Below, one piece after another: positions 1 through 6,821 of a stretch of 6,821 nt of DNA. Location of the stretch: positions 1 to 6,821 of the forward strand of contig CAMWTD010000120.1 in the NCBI GenBank assembly GCA_947177085.1, in the 5' to 3' direction. The stretch's first letter is position 1; each line of letters starts with the position of its first letter. Made by a program: the position numbers and the translations under genes. Source of the stretch: an uncultured Desulfovibrio sp. (lineage in GTDB: Bacteria > Desulfobacterota > Desulfovibrionia > Desulfovibrionales > Desulfovibrionaceae). The notes beneath the pieces are model-generated. The model saw only the letters and a list, made by a program, of their open reading frames with translations. It was not told the origin of the DNA and made no database searches.

Positions 1-1
1 T

Positions 2-175
2 TTCCTGAACAAGGAAATGCTTGTGGTCGGCTCCACATATTGGAACATGGCGTATGGCAACCAGATCGGGGAGGTGCTTCAGGATGAGGAAGGAATGAAG
101 AATATAAAAAACCTTGCGGACAACATCGTATGGCTGCTGGCTGCCTTCAGAAAAGCGCACATAGGGGAAGGATAG
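2..175 (+). CDS. C-terminal fragment of a flavodoxin-fold NAD(P)H-dependent FMN reductase-like protein (5' end outside window)
   Basis: Frame 2 is open from the window edge to a TAG at 173-175 and gives 57 residues. They include VVGSTYWNMAYGN, followed by a DEEGM segment and a closing helix (LADNIVWLLAAF). This pattern of a hydrophobic strand ending in GSTYWN, an acidic DEEG turn and a terminal amphipathic helix is what I know from the C-terminal part of NADPH-dependent FMN reductase or iron-sulfur flavoprotein-type flavodoxin-fold proteins. Such proteins bind FMN in the cytoplasm and reduce flavins, quinones or metal centres; the substrate cannot be told from this end. The Cys cluster that would mark an iron-sulfur flavoprotein would lie upstream of the window. 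GC is about 49% by direct count over bases 1-170, well below the minus-strand genes. It converges on purL and shares a terminator with it. The family call is fairly secure; the specific enzyme is not. Confidence 0.7.
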   Translation, partial: FLNKEMLVVGSTYWNMAYGNQIGEVLQDEEGMKNIKNLADNIVWLLAAFRKAHIGEG

Positions 176-264
176 GGAAGAACAGGCATATACGGGTGCC
201 TCAGCGCGGTGCGGTGTTGTCGGGCTGTGACCGTATCACGCTCTTGAAGGCGCGCGGCATTGAT

Positions 265-316
265 AGGAAAACTCCCCGGAAACGACACTGTTGCGCCATT
301 TCCGGGGAGTTTTCCT
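265..316. terminator. Bidirectional intrinsic terminator between convergent genes
   Basis: Bases 265-282 and 299-316 are exact reverse complements, giving an 18-bp perfect stem around a 16-base loop. The core is ACTCCCCGG / CCGGGGAGT, flanked inside the stem by A-runs on one side and T-runs on the other. Either transcript would therefore form a GC-rich hairpin ending in TTTT. It lies 89 bases after the stop of the left-edge flavoprotein gene and 24 bases past the stop of purL, the expected place for a terminator shared by two convergent genes. Confidence 0.9.
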
Positions 317-340
317 GTTGTGGGCGTCGTTGTCCGCTTT

Positions 341-3340
341 CTACCAGTCCAGGGTAGCCTTGAAGGCGCGGGCGAGGTCGTCCACCTTTTCGCGCAGCAC
401 CGTACTGTCGCCGCTGCGCAGGATAAGTTCGCCCGTGCCCGTCACCGTGCCAATGCGGCGGCAGATTTGCCACATGCCGAGCGCGTCCAGCAGCGGCGCG
501 AGGTCGGGCCGTACGCTCACGATGAGGCGGCTGGCGCTTTCGCTGTAGAGCAGCTCGAAGCGGCTCATGGGCTCGAGGGCCGGAACCGCGTCGAGGTCGA
601 TGTCCGCGCCGAGGCGGCCGCCGATGCACATCTCCGCCAGCGCCACGGCAAGGCCGCCGTCTGAGCAGTCATGGCAGGCCGAGAGCGCGCGCTGGCCCAT
701 GAGCGCGTGGAGGCCGCGATAGCGGGCGAGGGCGCTCGCCGCGTCCACCCGGGGCACGAGCCCGCCGGAAAGACCCAGCTCCGACGCGGCCTCGCTGCCC
801 GCCATTTCGCGCCAGGTGCCCCCGAGCAGGTAGATATAATCGCCTTCGCGCTTGAAGTCGGAGCTTTGCGCGGCCGTGACATTGCGGATGACGCCGATCA
901 CCGAGAACAGCACCGTGGGCGGGATGGAAATGCGCTCGCCGCCGCCCAGGTAGTCGTTCTTCATGGAGTCCTTGCCGGAGATGCAGGGCAGCCCGAAGGC
1001 CAGCGAGAACTGGCGCAGGGCCTTGCAGGCGCGCACGAGTTGCGCGAGCTTGTAGCGGCCCTCGGCGTTGGCCTTGCTCCACACCGGGTCGCACCAGCAG
1101 AAATTGTCCACGCCGGCCAGCGCGTCCGGGTCCCCGCCCACGGCCACGGCGTTGCGGATGGCCTCGTCCATGGCGTTGGCCATCATCCAGTAGGTGTCAT
1201 AGTCGCTGAACTTGGGGCAGATGCCGTGGCTGAGCACGAGCCCGGCGTCGGACTCCAGCAGGGGCCGCAGCACGGCCGCGTCGCCCGGGCCGTCGCGCAG
1301 CGCGCCCACCAGGGGCTTGATGACGCTGCCGCCGCGCACCTCGTGGTCATACTGGCGGACGATGTATTCCTTGGAGCAGATGTTGAGACGTCCCAGCATC
1401 TTCTTGAGGAAGGCCCCTTCGTCCGCATCCGGGGCCTCCATGCGGATGTCGGGGAAGGCCGGGCGCTTCCACACGGCTTCAAGATGCAGTTGCGGCACGC
1501 CGTCATGGAGAAAGGCCATGTCCAGCAGGGCCACGACGCGGCCCGCATAGCGCACCTCGAACACGCCGGACCCGGTGAATTCGCCGAGCGCCGTGGCCTC
1601 CACGTCCATGCGCTTCGCGAGCTTGAGGAATTCGTCCAGCTTCGCCGGCGGCACGGCCAGGGTCATGCGCTCCTGCGCCTCGGAGAGCAGGATCTCCCAC
1701 GGCAAAAGGCCGTCATACTTGAGCGGCGCGCGGTCGATATGCAGCACGCAGCCGCCGGTGTCCTCCGCCATTTCGCCCACCGAGGAGGAGAGGCCGCCCG
1801 CGCCGTTGTCCGTGATGGCGTGGTAGAGGCCCTTGTCCCGCGCCTTGAGCAGGAAGTCGTACATCTTGCGCTGGGTGATGGGGTCGCCGATCTGCACGGC
1901 CGTGGCCGGCGAGCCCTCGTGCAGTTCCTCCGAGGAGAAGGTGGCCCCGTGAATGCCGTCCTTGCCGATGCGGCCGCCCACCATGACCACCGCGTCGCCC
2001 GGCTCGGCCTTCTTTTCCCAGCCCGGCCGGCCGCAGACATCGGTGGGCAAAAGGCCCACCGTGCCGCAAAAGACGAGCGGCTTGCCGAGATAACGTTCGT
2101 CAAAGACCAGCGAGCCGTTGACCGTGGGGATGCCCGACTTGTTGCCGCCGTGCTCCACGCCCTCGCGCACGCCCTCGAGCACCCGGCGCGGGTGCAGCAG
2201 GCGCGGCGGCAGCTCTTTGGCGTAAAAGGGCGAGGCGAAGCAGAACACGTCCGTATTGCAGACGAGCTCCGCGCCCATGCCCGTGCCCATGGGGTCGCGG
2301 TTGACGCCCACGATGCCCGTGAGCGCGCCGCCGTAGGGATCCAGCGCGGAGGGGCTGTTGTGCGTCTCCACCTTGATGCAGGCGTCATAGCCGTTGATGA
2401 AGGCGATGACCCCCGCATTGTCCTTGAACACGGACTTGCAGTAGTCCCTGTCGCCCCGGCGCTCGCGCAGGATGGCCGTGGCGTCGCGGATGCAGGTCTT
2501 GTAGAGATTGTCCACCCGTTCGCGCCGTCCCGTGTCCTCGTCCGTATAGTCGATGGCCGAGGCGAAGATCTTGTGCTTGCAGTGCTCGGACCAGGTCTGC
2601 GCGAGCGCCTCCATCTCCACGTCCGTGGGGTCGGCGGGCAGGCCCGCTTGCGCGCGGGCGGCCGCGATGTCGGGCCTTGCGAAGTGGTCGCGGATGGCGT
2701 GGAGCTCGTCGAGATTGAGCGCCCAGGTGTTGGCGCGGCTCGCGGCGAGCAGTTCCTGGTCGCTCATGGTGGAGAGCGGAACCACGGCCACCTCGGCGCG
2801 CGCCTCGCCTGTGACGCGGGCGGCCCGCGGCGGGAAGTCCGGCTCCGCGGCCCATTCGGCGGCGCTCTTGATGCGGAAACGCTGGATCAGTGTGTTGCAG
2901 AGCAGATCGCGGGCGATGGTCTCCACCTGTTCGCGGTCAAGCGGCGCGCCCGCGTCGTTGCGGATGCGGTACTGAAGCGCCGTATAGACGGCCAGGCTCT
3001 CGCGCGGAATGCCGAGCACCATGGCGGCGGTGTCGCGCGCGGTGCGCCCCTCGTTGTCCGTGACGCCGGGGCGGAAGCCGACCTCGATATACCAGTCCGG
3101 CTGGGGCTCAAGCGGCGCAAGCGTGCCCAGGGCCGCGCGCTGGAGGATGGGGTCGTGCCAGACGGCGTCCTCGAGCAGGCGTCGTGCCTGGGCCTCGCTA
3201 AGGCCGTCGGCGGTGAAGACCTTGACGAGGCGCACCTGGCCCACGGCAAGGCCCAGGGCCGCGCGGATGCGCTCCGCCACCTTGCGCCCCTGGACGTCCT
3301 CCAGACCGGGCCTGGGCCCCGCTTCCAGACGGTAGAGCAT
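341..3340 (-). CDS. purL: Phosphoribosylformylglycinamidine (FGAM) synthase, fused PurS-like + PurL form without glutaminase domain
   Basis: This enzyme performs the fourth step of de novo purine synthesis, converting FGAR, ATP and ammonia from glutamine to FGAM. The protein is 999 residues and ends in TAG. Residues 1-160 look like two tandem PurS-like units (RPGLEDVQG near 10-18, RPGVTDNEG near 90-98). The PurL core follows: TWSEHCKHK at 249-257 with the expected catalytic His253, KVETHNSPSALDPYGG at 323-338, DNGAGGLSSSVGE at 511-523 and, in the second AIR-synthase-like half, SGKDSMKN at 788-795 and HDCSDGGLAVALAEM at 890-904. It is longer than stand-alone PurL (about 740 residues) but lacks the roughly 300-residue PurQ glutaminase of the 1300-residue enzyme, so a separate PurQ is expected elsewhere. 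The open frame extends upstream to 3418, but I chose the ATG at 3340 because AAGGAG sits 5 bases before it and family-like sequence begins there (MLYRLE). It is the last gene of the minus-strand block, 55 bases after the prenyl synthase gene, and ends at the bidirectional terminator. Confidence 0.95.
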   Translation of the reverse strand: MLYRLEAGPRPGLEDVQGRKVAERIRAALGLAVGQVRLVKVFTADGLSEAQARRLLEDAVWHDPILQRAALGTLAPLEPQPDWYIEVGFRPGVTDNEGRTARDTAAMVLGIPRESLAVYTALQYRIRNDAGAPLDREQVETIARDLLCNTLIQRFRIKSAAEWAAEPDFPPRAARVTGEARAEVAVVPLSTMSDQELLAASRANTWALNLDELHAIRDHFARPDIAAARAQAGLPADPTDVEMEALAQTWSEHCKHKIFASAIDYTDEDTGRRERVDNLYKTCIRDATAILRERRGDRDYCKSVFKDNAGVIAFINGYDACIKVETHNSPSALDPYGGALTGIVGVNRDPMGTGMGAELVCNTDVFCFASPFYAKELPPRLLHPRRVLEGVREGVEHGGNKSGIPTVNGSLVFDERYLGKPLVFCGTVGLLPTDVCGRPGWEKKAEPGDAVVMVGGRIGKDGIHGATFSSEELHEGSPATAVQIGDPITQRKMYDFLLKARDKGLYHAITDNGAGGLSSSVGEMAEDTGGCVLHIDRAPLKYDGLLPWEILLSEAQERMTLAVPPAKLDEFLKLAKRMDVEATALGEFTGSGVFEVRYAGRVVALLDMAFLHDGVPQLHLEAVWKRPAFPDIRMEAPDADEGAFLKKMLGRLNICSKEYIVRQYDHEVRGGSVIKPLVGALRDGPGDAAVLRPLLESDAGLVLSHGICPKFSDYDTYWMMANAMDEAIRNAVAVGGDPDALAGVDNFCWCDPVWSKANAEGRYKLAQLVRACKALRQFSLAFGLPCISGKDSMKNDYLGGGERISIPPTVLFSVIGVIRNVTAAQSSDFKREGDYIYLLGGTWREMAGSEAASELGLSGGLVPRVDAASALARYRGLHALMGQRALSACHDCSDGGLAVALAEMCIGGRLGADIDLDAVPALEPMSRFELLYSESASRLIVSVRPDLAPLLDALGMWQICRRIGTVTGTGELILRSGDSTVLREKVDDLARAFKATLDW

Positions 3341-3345
3341 GGCTA

Positions 3346-3351
3346 CTCCTT
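3346..3351 (-). promoter_or_regulatory. Ribosome binding site that fixes the purL start
   Basis: On the minus strand AAGGAG is followed by TAGCC and then ATG at 3340, a textbook spacing of 5 bases. This supports starting purL at 3340 and not at the in-frame ATG at 3418, which lies inside the 3' end of the upstream gene. Confidence 0.85.
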
Positions 3352-3366
3352 TGCTCGCTTTTCCGT

Positions 3367-3385
3367 TCCCGGCGTGAGGCCGGGA
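3367..3385. repeat. Short inverted repeat (hairpin) in the prenyl synthase-purL gap
   Basis: TCCCGGC (3367-3373) and GCCGGGA (3379-3385) pair perfectly as a 7-bp stem with a 5-base loop. In the operon (minus) direction no T-run follows, so it does not look like a terminator for this operon. In the plus direction GTTTTG follows, so it could at most be a weak terminator of antisense transcripts. A role in mRNA processing or stability is possible but not shown. Confidence 0.4.
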
Positions 3386-3395
3386 GTTTTGCTTC

Positions 3396-4376
3396 TCAGT
3401 GCCGGCGGTCGCGGACATAGTCCGTCATTTCCAGCAGCACCGGGCGCTCCGGGCCGTCGGGCAGCCGCAGGAGGGCGGCCCGCGCGGTCTTGAGATAGTC
3501 TTCGGCCTCCTCCCGGGCGCGCCGGTCAAAACCGCCCTCGCGCACGCGCAGGGAAATCTCGGCCGCGTCCGCCGCGCTCATGAGCCCGCAGACAAAGGCG
3601 GCGTCAAAGGTCGCGCGCTCGTTGTCGGCAAGGTTCAGCCGGTAGAAGCGCAGGGGGGGCGTGAGCTTGCCCTCGCGCACGTCGCCGCCCGTGGGCTTGC
3701 CGGTTTCCTCCTCGGGCGCGAAATCCAGCGCGTCGTCCACGATCTGGAAGGCCATGCCGAGATTTTCGCCATAGTCGGCGGCCGCCTTCACCGCTTCGGG
3801 CGAAGCGCCGGCGGCGAGGGCCCCGAGCTCGCAGGCGGCCGCGATGAGGGCCGCCGTCTTGCCGCGCACGATGGCCGCATATTCCTCGGCGCTCACGTCC
3901 ACGCGGCGCTGCGCCGCGATCTCCAGTATCTCGCCGGCCGCCGTCTCGCTGGTGGCGGTGGAGAAGCAGCGGCAGAGACGCGGATCGCCGAAATCCGCCA
4001 CCTGGGCGTTGGCTCCGGAAAGCAGGGCGTCGCCCGCGAGGATGGCCTGCGTCACGCCGAAGCTCGTGTGCGCCGCCGCCTTGCCCCGGCGGCTCGCCGC
4101 GGCGTCGAGCACATCGTCGTGGAGCAGCGTCGCCGCGTGAAGCATCTCCATGGTCACGGCGAGGTCATAGATGCGCTCGCCCGCATCGCCCAGAAGACGC
4201 GCCATGAGCACGGTGAGGAAGGGCCGAAGCCGCTTGCCCCCGGCTTCGAGGATGTGCCGCGCCACGGGCCGCACGGGCCCGGGGAGCCTTTCCGTGGCGC
4301 GGGCGAGGGCCGCGCCGATGGGGGGAAGCTCCTGCGCGAGCCGCTGTTTTAAAAGCGTTTCAGGCATGGTCTTCAT
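3396..4376 (-). CDS. Long-chain trans-polyprenyl diphosphate synthase (octaprenyl/heptaprenyl type), likely for the menaquinone side chain
   Basis: This cytoplasmic enzyme adds isopentenyl diphosphate units head-to-tail to an allylic primer using Mg2+. The 326-residue length is typical of the family. Visible motifs are GGKRLRP at 46-52 (IPP binding), the first aspartate-rich motif DDVLD at 87-91 followed by RRGK at 96-99, RGKTAAL at 171-177, and the second aspartate-rich motif DDALD at 214-218 with GKLTPP at 236-241. The two residues 5 and 4 positions before the first DDxxD are Ala and Thr, small ones as in long-chain enzymes such as IspB, with no bulky aromatic blocking chain growth; exact product length cannot be read. 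Its position directly after mqnB suggests the product is the menaquinone tail. The ATG at 4376 has AAGGAG only 3 bases upstream. The ATG three codons on (4367) is 12 bases from it, so the start is uncertain by three residues. The stop is TGA. Confidence 0.92.
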   Translation of the reverse strand: MKTMPETLLKQRLAQELPPIGAALARATERLPGPVRPVARHILEAGGKRLRPFLTVLMARLLGDAGERIYDLAVTMEMLHAATLLHDDVLDAAASRRGKAAAHTSFGVTQAILAGDALLSGANAQVADFGDPRLCRCFSTATSETAAGEILEIAAQRRVDVSAEEYAAIVRGKTAALIAAACELGALAAGASPEAVKAAADYGENLGMAFQIVDDALDFAPEEETGKPTGGDVREGKLTPPLRFYRLNLADNERATFDAAFVCGLMSAADAAEISLRVREGGFDRRAREEAEDYLKTARAALLRLPDGPERPVLLEMTDYVRDRRH

Positions 4377-4418
4377 GTTCTCCTTGCGGCCCCGGGCCCG
4401 CGCGGCCGGGACGCCCGC

Positions 4419-5167
4419 TCAGGCAAGGCCGAGCGCGGGCAGGATGCGGCCGAGGGCGGCCAGCGCGCCGGGAAAGTCCTTTTCGTCCGCGGCCCGAGGG
4501 CCCACCTTGTTGGAGACCGCGCGGATTTCCACGCAGGGCACGCCCGCCCGGGCGCAGGCATAGGCCACGGCAAAGCCTTCCATGTTTTCGAGCTCCGCCC
4601 TGTGCCGGTTGGCCATCTCCCTGGCCCGGGCGAAACTGGCGCTCACCCCGGCCACGGTGAGGGAGCGCCGGGGCAAAAAGGTCCCGGGCGCGGGCTCGCG
4701 CCGGGCCACAACAGCCGCATCGGCCAGCCCGAGGCGGTCATACACGTCTTCCGGAGCGCCGTCCGCCCGGCCCCAGAGCGGGTAGCTGAAGGCCCGCGCA
4801 GTGACCGAGCTGCCGTCATTGAGGCCGTATTCGGGCCAGATTTCCTCCACCACCGCGCACAGGGCGCGGAGCGGCGTCCCCTCAAGGTCAAAGGCCCCGG
4901 CAAGGCCCACATTGAGCACCGCGCCGATGCGCCACGGCGCAGTACCGGCCTTTCCGGCCCCGCTCGTGAGGCCGAAGCAGAAGCCCATGGCCAGGGCGGC
5001 ATTCACCGGGCCCACCCCGGTGACGCAGAAAAGCGCCTCGCGCCCCTTGAGGCGCACGGGCACGGGCGTGAGCTCGCGCAGGGCGTCCTCGACGACGCGC
5101 CTAGGGGCCGCGTGGGCCAGTTCGGCCGCGGTGGCCGCGCAGACGAGAAGCGCCCCGCCATCGGGCA

Positions 5168-5168
<1 letters not shown>
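4419..5168 (-). CDS. mqnB: Futalosine hydrolase (menaquinone biosynthesis, futalosine pathway)
   Basis: MqnB cleaves futalosine to hypoxanthine and dehypoxanthine futalosine (DHFL), which is then cyclised on the way to menaquinone. The 249-residue product has the nucleoside-phosphorylase/nucleosidase fold signature: VTGVGPVNAALA at 49-60, LNVGLAGAFD at 85-94, an EEIWPEYG segment at 108-115, and the nucleoside-binding ENMEGFAVAYA at 194-204 with RAVSNKVG at 216-223. The adjacent E-N-M-E-G and R-A-x-S-N patterns match futalosine hydrolase, though a related nucleosidase (MTA/SAH type) is the main alternative. Translation starts at a GTG (5168) whose G is the last base of the upstream TAG stop (TAGTG). 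TGGAGG lies 5 bases before it, so translation is probably coupled to the nucleotide-sugar dehydrogenase. A prenyl diphosphate synthase gene follows 42 bases downstream, which supports a quinone role. The stop is TGA. Confidence 0.9.
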
Positions 5169-6382
<1,214 letters not shown>

Positions 6383-6481
6383 ATGCTGCGAGAGCGCCCC
6401 GGCCAGCGGCCGCCCCCCCTATCCGAGGCCCACCACAGCCAGGGGCCGCTTGCGCGCTTTCAGTTCCTCAAAGGTGATCAT
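6383..6481 (-). pseudogene. N-terminal part of the same nucleotide-sugar dehydrogenase, cut off by an in-frame TAG (codon 21)
   Basis: From the ATG at 6481 the frame reads MITFEELKARKRPLAVVGLG, then TAG at 6421-6419, then GGRPLAGALSQH running straight into the open part without a frameshift. Family members have GLGYVGLPLA here, so the stop replaces the Tyr. The next Val and the Leu before Pro appear as Gly and Arg, each explained by one change to G (GTG to GGG, CTG to CGG). AGGGG lies 7 bases before this ATG, supporting it as the original start. I interpret 5168-6481 as one gene with either a genuine nonsense lesion or a sequencing error. Recoding of TAG is unlikely because TAG ends four genes in this window. 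Confidence 0.75.
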
Positions 6482-6515
6482 GCGTTTTCCCCTGCCGGGC
6501 CTGCTCGCCCGGGGC

Positions 6516-6544
6516 TTTACAAAAGCGGGATTTTCCCGCACCAA
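6516..6544 (-). promoter_or_regulatory. Candidate sigma70-like promoter for the minus-strand operon
   Basis: On the minus strand TTGGTG (6544-6539) and TGTAAA (6521-6516) are separated by 17 bases and match 3 of 6 and 4 of 6 of the -35 and -10 consensus. Transcription would start near 6509, leaving a leader of about 28 bases before the ATG at 6481. The match is weak and rests partly on position: this 68-base gap is the only non-coding space before the operon in the window. Confidence 0.25.
6521..6539 (-). repeat. Palindrome in the divergent gap; operator-like or terminator-like hairpin
   Basis: GCGGGA (6525-6530) and TCCCGC (6534-6539) form a perfect 6-bp inverted repeat with a 3-base loop. 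On the minus strand it is followed at once by TTTTG, giving the shape of a short intrinsic terminator that would stop transcripts entering the operon from the right. It also falls exactly between the candidate -35 and -10 boxes, where a repressor operator could lie. The sequence alone does not separate the two readings. Confidence 0.45.
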
Positions 6545-6549
6545 GGGGC

Positions 6550-6744
6550 GTGGACCTCGACCTGCCCCTCCTGCTCCGCGCCCTGGGCCTGGCCCTCGTG
6601 CTCGAGGGCCTCTTCTGGGCGCTTGTCCCCGGCGGGATGCGCCGCGCCATGCGCCTTTTGCTGCGCGAGCCGGACGCGCGCCTGCGCGGCGCGGGCCTTG
6701 CCGCCGTGGCGGCCGGGCTGTTCCTTGTCTGGCTTGCCGTGTAG
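6550..6744 (+). CDS. Small two-helix membrane protein, DUF2065 (YjeT-like)
   Basis: The 64-residue product is nearly all hydrophobic in two stretches, about 6-27 (LLLRALGLALVLEGLFWALVP) and 46-63 (RGAGLAAVAAGLFLVWLA). They are joined by a basic loop (GMRRAMRLLLREPDARLR). The LLRALGLxLVLEGL start, the P-x-x-MRRAM-like turn and the second G-rich helix match the DUF2065/YjeT family in pattern and length (about 60-65 residues). This family has no established function; it should sit in the inner membrane. The only usable start in the frame is the GTG at 6550 (no ATG, GTG or TTG lies between the upstream in-frame stop and it). The nearest ribosome-binding-like sequence, AAGGGG, is only 1 base before it, so initiation may be weak or unusual. 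It diverges from the nucleotide-sugar dehydrogenase and ends in TAG. Confidence 0.8.
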   Translation: MDLDLPLLLRALGLALVLEGLFWALVPGGMRRAMRLLLREPDARLRGAGLAAVAAGLFLVWLAV

Positions 6745-6793
6745 GTCAGTTTACGGCGTCCGTGCTGCCCTTGCAATGCCGAAATTATCCGTC

Positions 6794-6819
6794 AAAAACA
6801 GCCTTTTAGGTTCCGGCTG
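6794..6819 (-). terminator. Possible weak terminator of a minus-strand gene beyond the right edge
   Basis: On the minus strand CAGCC (6819-6815) and GGCTG (6803-6799) form a 5-bp stem around an 11-base loop, followed directly by TTTTTG (6798-6793). This could be the terminator of a gene entering from the right and converging on the DUF2065 gene. The stem is short and the window ends 2 bases beyond it, so this is tentative. Confidence 0.3.
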
Positions 6820-6821
6820 CG

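Noticed and set aside
176..264. Possible small gene, promoter or RNA in the gap after the flavoprotein gene
   Set aside because: No start with a ribosome binding site, no family-like peptide and no strong structure other than the terminator that begins at 265.
3341..3418. Upstream extension of PurL by 26 residues (start at 3418)
   Set aside because: The extension is Gly/Lys/Asn-rich, unlike the family, and overlaps the end of the prenyl synthase. A well-placed AAGGAG precedes the ATG at 3340.
671..3493. A 940-codon open frame on the plus strand opposite purL
   Set aside because: Its codons are in exact register with the purL codons, so its stops would require TTA, CTA or TCA codons in purL, which GC-rich genomes avoid. 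The translation is biased to Ala, Arg, Gly, His and Val, shows no recognisable motif, and purL itself has complete family motifs. The same register explains the long plus-strand frames opposite the other three minus genes.
4377..4418. GC-rich imperfect hairpin between mqnB and the prenyl synthase gene
   Set aside because: The pairing of CCCGG/CCGGG blocks is what such GC-rich sequence gives by chance, it needs a bulge, and no T-run follows in the operon direction.
6419..6421. Amber codon read through as pyrrolysine or another recoded residue
   Set aside because: TAG is the normal stop of at least four genes in this window, including purL, and the neighbouring codons are altered as well, which recoding would not explain.

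Overview
The window is a GC-rich bacterial chromosome segment, roughly two-thirds G+C across the minus-strand genes by partial hand count. It looks like ordinary housekeeping DNA, not a mobile or defence island. A futalosine-pathway enzyme (futalosine hydrolase), a long-chain prenyl diphosphate synthase and a PurSL-type FGAM synthase without a glutaminase domain would fit a Desulfovibrio-like sulfate reducer (Desulfovibrionales). That assignment is an inference from gene content, composition and family resemblance; there is no rRNA or other direct taxonomic marker here.

Layout. At the left edge (2-175, plus strand) is the C-terminal end of a flavodoxin-fold NAD(P)H:FMN reductase-like protein, at about 49% GC and so clearly less GC-rich than the rest. 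A 165-base gap follows. It contains a strong, perfectly paired bidirectional terminator (265-316) separating this gene from a convergent minus-strand block. Reading in the direction of transcription, from right to left, that block holds a nucleotide-sugar dehydrogenase (5168-6382 as an open frame, ancestral gene 5168-6481), futalosine hydrolase mqnB (4419-5168), a polyprenyl diphosphate synthase (3396-4376) and FGAM synthase purL (341-3340). Gaps are -1, 42 and 55 bases and no convincing internal terminator is visible, so this is probably one transcription unit. A divergent small membrane protein of the DUF2065/YjeT type (6550-6744, plus strand) lies on the other side of a 68-base gap.

How the genes fit together. 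MqnB and the prenyl synthase plausibly serve one product, menaquinone: MqnB acts in building the naphthoquinone ring from futalosine and the prenyl synthase makes the isoprenoid side chain. PurL supplies purine nucleotides, and the futalosine route branches from purine nucleoside metabolism (known pathway). The nucleotide-sugar dehydrogenase should make a UDP-uronic acid for surface polysaccharide and is joined to mqnB by a TAGTG stop/start overlap.

The one striking anomaly is in the nucleotide-sugar dehydrogenase. The reading frame carries an in-frame TAG exactly where the tyrosine of the N-terminal NAD-binding GLGYVGLP motif should be, with several neighbouring codons also apparently changed towards G. 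This is either a real, recent nonsense lesion or a base-calling artefact in a G-rich patch. I do not see a new multi-gene system in this window.
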